DNA from: Synechococcus sp. GFB01
Lineage (GTDB): Bacteria > Cyanobacteriota > Cyanobacteriia > PCC-6307 > Cyanobiaceae
DNA: 6,821 bases
Direction of reading: 5' to 3'
Assembly (NCBI RefSeq): GCF_001039265.1
Contig: NZ_LFEK01000088.1
Span: 1 to 6,821, forward strand
Made by a program: the position numbers and the translations under genes. The notes beneath the pieces were generated by a model. That model was not told where the DNA came from and ran no database searches. It saw only the letters and a list, made by a program, of their open reading frames with translations. Positions 1 to 6,821 of the stretch are shown one piece after another. How positions within the stretch are numbered: position 1 is the stretch's first letter; every line of letters begins with the position of its first letter.

Positions 1-1
1 C

Positions 2-310
2 TGGCTGAGCCAGTCACCCGAGATCCTCGTGCCGGGCAGCGACCTCTCCCAGGCCGACTTCCCTGTGCTGGCGGCCGATGGCCCGAAACCCTGGAACGCT
101 CCTCCCTGGGGCTTGCGCTGGTGGGTTGAGCCTGTGCTACGTTATTGGACTGCGCACCGGAAGCGGAGCGCGGCTTACGACGAGGAGGCGAGAGCCGACG
201 GTGTTGTAAGTTTTCTGGGTCGCCGGGAGGCGACGGTCACCGAGAGCTCAGGGAGCGAGGACGAGAGTCCAAGCGGACGTGAGTGGAGGTGGCAGCACCT
301 GGACAACTGA
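2..310 (+). CDS. C-terminal part of an unrecognised protein (5' end outside window)
   Basis: A reading frame is open from the first bases and ends with TGA at 308-310, giving about 102 residues of a protein whose start lies outside the window. A GTG at 29 is in frame, but the frame is already open before it, so it is probably not the start. The first 60 residues look like real protein: a proline/tryptophan-rich patch (DGPKPWNAPPWG) is followed by WWVEPVLRYW and a basic stretch. The last 35 residues are rich in Ser, Glu, Gly and Arg and may be a disordered tail. The GPKPW patch faintly resembles the C-terminal motif of GT8-type glycosyltransferases, but the usual histidine is absent, so I assign no function. 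It lies on the same strand as the rRNA operon, about 435 bases before 16S. A weak hairpin at 324-342 could end its transcript. Confidence 0.5.
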   Translation, partial: WLSQSPEILVPGSDLSQADFPVLAADGPKPWNAPPWGLRWWVEPVLRYWTAHRKRSAAYDEEARADGVVSFLGRREATVTESSGSEDESPSGREWRWQHLDN

Positions 311-323
311 GAAGTTTAGGAAC

Positions 324-342
324 TGACGCTTTCACGGCGTCA
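324..342 (+). other. Small hairpin after the upstream gene
   Basis: TGACGC (324-329) and GCGTCA (337-342) form a perfect 6-bp stem around a 7-base loop, starting 13 bases after the upstream stop codon. Only three T residues follow within a few bases. It would be a poor intrinsic terminator on its own, and its role is unknown. Confidence 0.3.
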
Positions 343-594
343 CCGTTTCGAGGCTTGATCTTGAGGTTTTCCCGAGAGGGGAGGCGGAAAGAGTGGCCGA
401 GAGGATGGTGGCAGAAGCAAGCCGTGAGGGTGTGAGGTCCCGTCAAAACAAACAAGCGACGGGGAACTGCGAGCGAGAGCGGTGAGCCTTCTCACGAGGC
501 GAGCTGCTGAAACGAGCTGGCGGGAACCTGATCGCGACCGGATCTGAGATCTGGGAGAGACAAGGGAGGAGAAATCGGAAGATTTTGAATTCAG

Positions 595-609
595 TGCACT
601 CTTTGAACC
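595..609 (+). promoter_or_regulatory. Possible leader boxA antitermination element
   Basis: The sequence TGCACTCTTTGAACC contains TCTTTGAA, which matches the core of bacterial rRNA boxA elements (TGxTCTTTGAAAAC type). It lies about 135 bases before mature 16S, a usual place for a leader boxA bound by NusB/NusE. Assignment rests on the short motif and its position only. Confidence 0.35.
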
Positions 610-673
610 CTTCTGTCAGAGGAAGGAGGCTCCAACTGCAGGGAGAGCCGAGAGGCTTGAGACTGTGGGTGAC

Positions 674-690
674 GAGCAAGTCAGATTGAG
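674..690 (+). other. Candidate 5' arm of the 16S processing stem
   Basis: GAGC (674-677) and GTCAGATTGAG (680-690) can pair with GCTC (2321-2324) and CTCAGCCTGAC (2309-2319) downstream of 16S. The result is 4 bp, a small internal loop, then an 11-position helix with one G-U pair and one mismatch. Such stems around 16S are substrates of RNase III in bacteria. The match is short, so it is a candidate only. Confidence 0.3.
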
Positions 691-744
691 AGCGGCTTGA
701 GTTGAGCGAGAGTTTAATTCAGGTTGATCAAGAGGATCTGACCT

Positions 745-2225
<1,481 letters not shown>

Positions 2226-2226
<1 letters not shown>

Positions 2227-2286
2227 CAGGGAGACAACAACTGACTCTGATGTTTCATCCACATTGTGATGAAACCAAAGTCCTGT
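2226..2286 (+). other. D1-D1'-like helix after 16S
   Basis: A long hairpin starts directly at the end of 16S. ACAG (2226-2229) pairs with CTGT (2283-2286), GACT (2243-2246) with AGTC (2279-2282), and GTTTCATC (2252-2259) perfectly with GATGAAAC (2268-2275), leaving an 8-base loop. Its position and roughly 60-base length match the D1-D1' helix described for cyanobacterial 16S-23S spacers. The pairing is visible in the sequence; the name is by analogy. Confidence 0.6.
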
Positions 2287-2308
2287 CATCTCGATGGTCG
2301 ATCGGTAC

Positions 2309-2324
2309 CTCAGCCTGACAGCTC
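2309..2324 (+). other. Candidate 3' arm of the 16S processing stem
   Basis: CTCAGCCTGAC (2309-2319) and GCTC (2321-2324) are the partners of leader bases 680-690 and 674-677. Together the arms would enclose the whole 16S and the D1-D1'-like helix. Support is complementarity and position alone. Confidence 0.3.
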
Positions 2325-2447
2325 TAGCGGCTGATCAGGTTCAGTTCCTAAACTTCGTCTAGGTCACCCCAAAGGGATGTTGAAAGTCGGCTTTGATTGA
2401 ATTGATCAAGGCTGATTTTTGATGTTACTGAGAGGTCGAAACTCCTC

Positions 2448-2521
<74 letters not shown>

Positions 2522-2530
2522 TTCGTGTTT

Positions 2531-2603
2531 GGGGGTTTAGCTCAGTTGGTAGAGCGCCTGCTTTGCAAGCAGGATGTCAGCGGTTCGAGTCCGCTAACCT
2601 CCA
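2531..2603 (+). tRNA. trnA: tRNA-Ala (anticodon UGC)
   Basis: A 73-base tRNA starting 9 bases after tRNA-Ile. The acceptor GGGGGTT (2531-2537) pairs with AACCTCC (2596-2602) and includes a G3-U70 wobble, the classical identity element for alanyl-tRNA synthetase. The anticodon stem is CCTGC/GCAGG with loop TTTGCAA, and anticodon TGC is at 2564-2566. The T stem is AGCGG/CCGCT with loop TTCGAGT. The discriminator A is at 2603 and CCA is not encoded, so it must be added by the CCA enzyme. All stems are intact. Confidence 0.97.
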
Positions 2604-2639
2604 TGCCACGCTCTGCGCACTGCCAGACCCTCAAGTCGA

Positions 2640-2689
2640 ACGCGACGGAGACGTCGCCAGGAACACGCGACGGAGACGTCGCCAGGAAC
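2640..2689 (+). repeat. Perfect 25-base tandem repeat forming two GNRA-type hairpins
   Basis: Bases 2640-2664 and 2665-2689 are identical 25-base units, exactly two copies with no spacer. Each unit contains GCGACG-GAGA-CGTCGC, a 6-bp GC-rich stem capped by a GAGA tetraloop of the stable GNRA class. The pair is enclosed by AGTCGAA (2634-2640) and TTCGACT (2690-2696), which are complementary over 7 bp. The RNA could thus form a three-way arrangement of one closing stem with two identical side hairpins. It lies in the spacer 36 bases after tRNA-Ala. Function is unknown; I infer a structured spacer element or a recent slippage duplication. Confidence 0.9.
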
Positions 2690-2726
2690 TTCGACTGGGA
2701 TGACCAAGATCAGTGCAGCTGATGAT

Positions 2727-2769
2727 TTCAGCCTCCAATCATTCCTGATCAGGTTGATTGGATGCTGAA
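2727..2769 (+). promoter_or_regulatory. Box B-like hairpin in the spacer
   Basis: TTCAGC (2727-2732) pairs with GCTGAA (2764-2769). After a symmetric 2-base internal loop, CCAATCA (2735-2741) pairs with TGATTGG (2755-2761), and the apex carries the palindrome CCTGATCAGG (2744-2753). A CAGC...GCTG closed hairpin located after tRNA-Ala and shortly before boxA is the usual cyanobacterial box B, thought to act with boxA in antitermination. The assignment uses position and the closing bases. Confidence 0.6.
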
Positions 2770-2806
2770 CTCAAGGCTCTGAGAGATCGGAGTCTGTGTT
2801 CAGCGC

Positions 2807-2825
2807 GAACCTTGACAACTGCATA
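2807..2825 (+). promoter_or_regulatory. boxA antitermination element in the spacer
   Basis: GAACCTTGACAACTGCATA differs by one base from the conserved cyanobacterial spacer boxA (GAACCTTGAAAACTGCATA). In bacteria boxA RNA binds NusB-NusE (S10) and helps polymerase resist termination across the rRNA genes. It lies 229 bases before 23S. Bases 2807-2828 are also complementary to 6016-6037 beyond the 23S gene, so the element may double as one arm of the 23S processing stem. Confidence 0.85.
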
Positions 2826-2828
2826 GGT
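2807..2828 (+). other. 5' arm of a 23S processing stem (overlaps boxA)
   Basis: These 22 bases pair with 6016-6037: 20 Watson-Crick pairs, one U-G wobble (2812 with 6032) and one C-C mismatch (2816 with 6028). A weaker run extends inward over 2830-2836/6008-6014. A long helix joining the two flanks of 23S is the expected substrate of RNase III-type processing. The complementarity is direct observation; the processing role is inferred. Confidence 0.7.
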
Positions 2829-3053
2829 GAGTCTGGAAAGAAAGCATCTCATGGATGTCCAGTGAGAACTGGCGTTCTATTGAGTTTAGAGCCGAGACTT
2901 TCCAGTGTTCTTCTGATCCCGCCGAGGGATCGGGAGTTTGATCCTGGCATTCAAACCGGATTGTCAATCAGTGGTCCAAAAGCCAGTGAGGAGCAATCAA
3001 GGTGAATCTTGGAGAATGGGCCTCAACAGCCTGAAGCACTGGGAAGATACATT
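2829..3053 (+). other. Structured spacer segment before 23S
   Basis: No gene lies in these 225 bases. Visible structure includes CTGGAAAG (2833-2840) pairing with CTTTCCAG (2898-2905), enclosing a 5-bp hairpin with a GAGA loop (2859-2872). A 6-bp hairpin GATCCC/GGGATC lies at 2915-2931. GTTTGA/TCAAAC (2936-2941/2951-2956) forms another hairpin that presents most of a 15-base copy of the 16S 5' end (2934-2948). These helices likely form the variable V3-like part of the spacer. Confidence 0.55.
2934..2948 (+). repeat. 15-base exact copy of the 16S rRNA 5' end
   Basis: GAGTTTGATCCTGGC is identical to 753-767 at the start of 16S, in the same orientation. Identity stops on both sides (GGAG versus AGAG before; ATTC versus TCAG after). 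A chance 15-base match within a window of this size is unlikely, of the order of a few percent. Confidence 0.85.
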
Positions 3054-5926
<2,873 letters not shown>

Positions 5927-6057
5927 CACTCGAGCTCTAAGAGCAGCGGCGATGCCGTTGCCAGCTGATTTCCAGAGGGCGAGATGATGCTGAGCGATCA
6001 GAAATCATTGGCCTAACCTATGCAGTTCTCAGGGTTCACCTGGGGATGAAGCGACTA
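5927..6057 (+). other. 23S-5S spacer with processing structures
   Basis: These 131 bases separate 23S and 5S. CGGC-GAT-GCCG (5947-5957 region) forms a small hairpin. TGATTTC (5966-5972) pairs with GAAATCA (6001-6007), with CCA (5961-5963) and TGG (6009-6011) adding pairs outside a small internal loop. The segment 6016-6037 is the partner of the boxA region upstream of 23S. No gene is present. Confidence 0.7.
6016..6037 (+). other. 3' arm of the 23S processing stem (anti-boxA)
   Basis: The reverse complement of these 22 bases reads GAACCCTGAGAACTGCATAGGT, which is the spacer boxA region with two changes, one of them still a G-U pair. It lies 20 bases before 5S and about 90 after 23S, where the downstream strand of a 23S processing stem is expected. 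Confidence 0.7.
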
Positions 6058-6174
6058 TCCTGGTGTCCATGGCGCAGTGGAACCACTCCGAACCATCTCG
6101 AACTCGGCTGTGAAACGCTGCAGCGCCGACGATATTTGGGGGCAGCCCCCTGAGAAAATAGGTCGATGCCAGGT
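6058..6174 (+). rRNA. rrf: 5S ribosomal RNA
   Basis: About 117 bases. The terminal helix I pairs CCTGGTGTC (6059-6067) with GATGCCAGG (6165-6173), with two adjacent G-U pairs. Helix II pairs GCGCAGTG with CGCTGC/GC around a single bulged A, as expected for 5S. The CCATCTCGAACTCGG loop block and the GGGGGCAGCCCCC arm are typical of cyanobacterial 5S. It is the last gene of the operon, with a terminator about 60 bases after it. Confidence 0.96.
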
Positions 6175-6198
6175 AAAATCTTCATTCTGTCGATGCGT

Positions 6199-6232
6199 CA
6201 TACCGCCTAATGATTCTGCATCCAGGCGGATG
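6199..6232 (+). other. Hairpin between 5S and the terminator
   Basis: CCGCCT (6203-6208) and AGGCGG (6224-6229) form a 6-bp GC-rich stem around a 15-base loop. CAT (6199-6201) and ATG (6230-6232) extend it by 3 bp past one bulged A. It has no T run, so it is not a terminator by itself. It may protect or guide trimming of the 5S 3' end. Confidence 0.5.
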
Positions 6233-6235
6233 CCG

Positions 6236-6263
6236 AAGAAGCCACCCGCTCGGGTGGCTTTTT
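6236..6263 (+). terminator. Intrinsic terminator of the rRNA operon
   Basis: GCCACCC (6241-6247) and GGGTGGC (6252-6258) form a 7-bp GC-rich stem with the tetraloop GCTC. It is preceded by AAGAA and followed by TTTTT (6259-6263), so the stem can extend into the A/T flanks. It begins 62 bases after 5S and is the only strong rho-independent terminator in the window. On the minus strand the trailing run is TTCTTC, so it would work much less well in that direction. Confidence 0.92.
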
Positions 6264-6347
6264 ATTGGCTGGCGTCGGCAGAGGCCGGCGCCGGTGGACC
6301 TCCGCTCACCACCGGTGCAGGATGGCCTTGGCGCCGACTCTGCCGTG

Positions 6348-6703
6348 ATGCAACGTCCCCTCCCCTGGTTCTGGATCGTGCTCGCTGCGGTGCTGCTGCT
6401 CGCACCGATCCCAGCGGGCCGCCTGCTCCTCGACGTGCTTGGCGGCATCACACTCACCATCCTGCTGTTGCCCCTGTTGCTCGGGCCGCCGGCTTCCTCG
6501 CCTGGCAGGTGCTGCAGCGGCGCATGCGCACCTGTGCTGTCTGCGGCTTCAGTGCAATCGGTCTGGACCAGTGCCCTGCCTGCGGCTCCCCCTATGAGCA
6601 GCAGGCCAGTTCCCCTGCTGATCGTCAGGTCCCCTCCGCCGGGCTTGAGATCGACGCCCGTGACGTGACCATCGATGTGGAAGTGGTGAATGACCGGGAC
6701 TGA
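6348..6703 (+). pseudogene. Small membrane-anchored zinc-ribbon protein, apparent -1 frameshift
   Basis: Two frames join into one sensible protein. From ATG 6348 the first 46 residues are two hydrophobic segments (about 7-23 and 26-46, the second rich in Leu). From 6485, one frame back, the sequence continues AAGFLAWQVLQRRMRTC and holds four cysteines as CxxC-x9-CxxC (residues 63, 66, 76, 79 of the joined product), a zinc-ribbon pattern, then an acidic tail ending at TGA 6701-6703. The joined product is about 118 residues. The break fits loss of one G in the G-run at 6483-6485; without correction the first frame runs on to 6668 with an unlikely Pro/Ser-rich tail. It would be a membrane protein with a zinc-binding domain on one side. 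Function is unknown; I recall similar short proteins in picocyanobacteria but cannot name a family. No clear ribosome binding site is seen; GTG 6345 is an alternative start. Sequence error and a real pseudogene are both possible. Confidence 0.6.
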
Positions 6704-6729
6704 GCGGCCCGCACACCCCCCCGGCTGCA

Positions 6730-6821
6730 TCAGGCATCGTTCTGGAGTTGTTCCAGTTCGGCCAACCGCCGTTCGCGAAGATAGAGAAACAGAGGCGCCG
6801 CGCAGGCAAACGCCAGGGTGA
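6730..6821 (-). CDS. C-terminal fragment of a putative membrane protein (5' end outside window)
   Basis: On the minus strand a frame open from the window edge ends with TGA (complement of 6730-6732) and encodes the last 29 residues of a protein. They read TLAFACAAPLFLYLRERRLAELEQLQNDA: a hydrophobic stretch of about 13 residues, then a charged amphipathic tail. This looks like the end of a last membrane helix followed by a short cytoplasmic coil. The gene is convergent with the zinc-ribbon gene, with 26 bases between the stops. The fragment is too short to identify. Confidence 0.5.
   Translation of the reverse strand, partial: TLAFACAAPLFLYLRERRLAELEQLQNDA

Larger units (their letters stand above)
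311..744 (+). other. rRNA operon leader / intergenic region
   Basis: These 434 bases between the upstream stop codon and 16S hold no convincing gene. The + strand is strikingly rich in G and A, with recurring GAGCGAGAG and GAGAGCGG words (for example 471-479 and 704-712). The weak minus-strand reading frames here are a by-product of that purine bias. The segment should contain the rRNA promoter and the transcribed leader, but I see no clear -35/-10 pair. Recognisable pieces are a 6-bp hairpin at 324-342, a possible boxA near 595-609, and 674-690, which can pair with the spacer after 16S. Leader identity is inferred from position. Confidence 0.6.

Noticed and set aside
1..60. GT8 glycosyltransferase identity for the first gene
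   Set aside because: Only a GPKPW patch resembles that family, the expected histidine is missing, and the rest of the protein lies outside the window.
113..145. TTGCGC ... TACGTT as an rRNA promoter
   Set aside because: Spacing is 19 bases with poor matches, and it lies in coding sequence more than 600 bases from 16S. Not convincing.
713..718. TTTAAT as a -10 box directly upstream of 16S
   Set aside because: No -35 element at proper distance, and it would leave almost no leader for boxA and processing.
2640..2689. Tandem repeat considered as a CRISPR fragment
   Set aside because: There are only two units, directly adjacent with no spacer between them, inside a transcribed rRNA spacer.
6077..6703. 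A 208-codon plus-strand frame starting inside 5S
   Set aside because: It starts in 5S and reads through the terminator. Only its last 72 codons (from about 6485) look like real protein and belong to the frameshifted zinc-ribbon gene.
6182..6809. Long minus-strand frames opposite the terminator and the zinc-ribbon gene
   Set aside because: The translations lack coherent domains and run across the terminator. They mirror the GC-rich plus-strand gene.

Overview
The window holds one complete ribosomal RNA operon on the + strand in the order 16S rRNA, tRNA-Ile(GAU), tRNA-Ala(UGC), 23S rRNA, 5S rRNA. It is flanked by fragments of protein genes. The 16S sequence, the cyanobacterial boxA in the 16S-23S spacer, the Ile/Ala tRNA pair and the 23S/5S sequences all point to a picocyanobacterium of the Synechococcus/Cyanobium group. 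The flanking coding DNA is GC-rich, which fits that group. The assignment rests on sequence recognition; no database search was run.

Layout. Bases 2-310 are the 3' end of an unrecognised gene. Bases 311-744 are a purine-rich leader with no gene; it contains a possible boxA and one arm of a possible 16S processing stem. The 16S gene is about 745-2226. The spacer (about 2227-3053) carries a D1-D1'-like helix, both tRNAs, a perfect 25-base tandem repeat that folds into two GNRA-type hairpins, a box B hairpin and boxA. Between boxA and the 23S gene lies a 15-base exact copy of the 16S 5' end. The 23S gene is about 3054-5926. A 131-base spacer follows, then 5S (6058-6174) and a strong intrinsic terminator (6236-6263). 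Downstream are a small membrane/zinc-ribbon protein gene with an apparent -1 frameshift (6348-6703) and, convergent to it, the C-terminus of a minus-strand membrane protein (6730-6821).

How it works together. The operon would be transcribed as one precursor from a promoter upstream of 16S that I cannot place with confidence. It would be antiterminated through boxA/box B, folded into long-range processing stems, cut into 16S, tRNAs, 23S and 5S, and terminated after 5S. The 22-base boxA region is almost perfectly complementary to a segment downstream of 23S, so the antitermination signal also seems to be one arm of the 23S processing stem.

Sequence quality. Several near-universal positions are altered: three single-base deletions in 16S, two adjacent mismatched pairs in the tRNA-Ile acceptor stem, and a one-base frameshift in the downstream gene. 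I could see no comparable lesion in 23S or 5S. Sequencing or assembly error is the simplest explanation; a degenerating rRNA operon copy is the alternative. I see no new defence, mobile or metabolic system here. The interest lies in the spacer architecture and these lesions.
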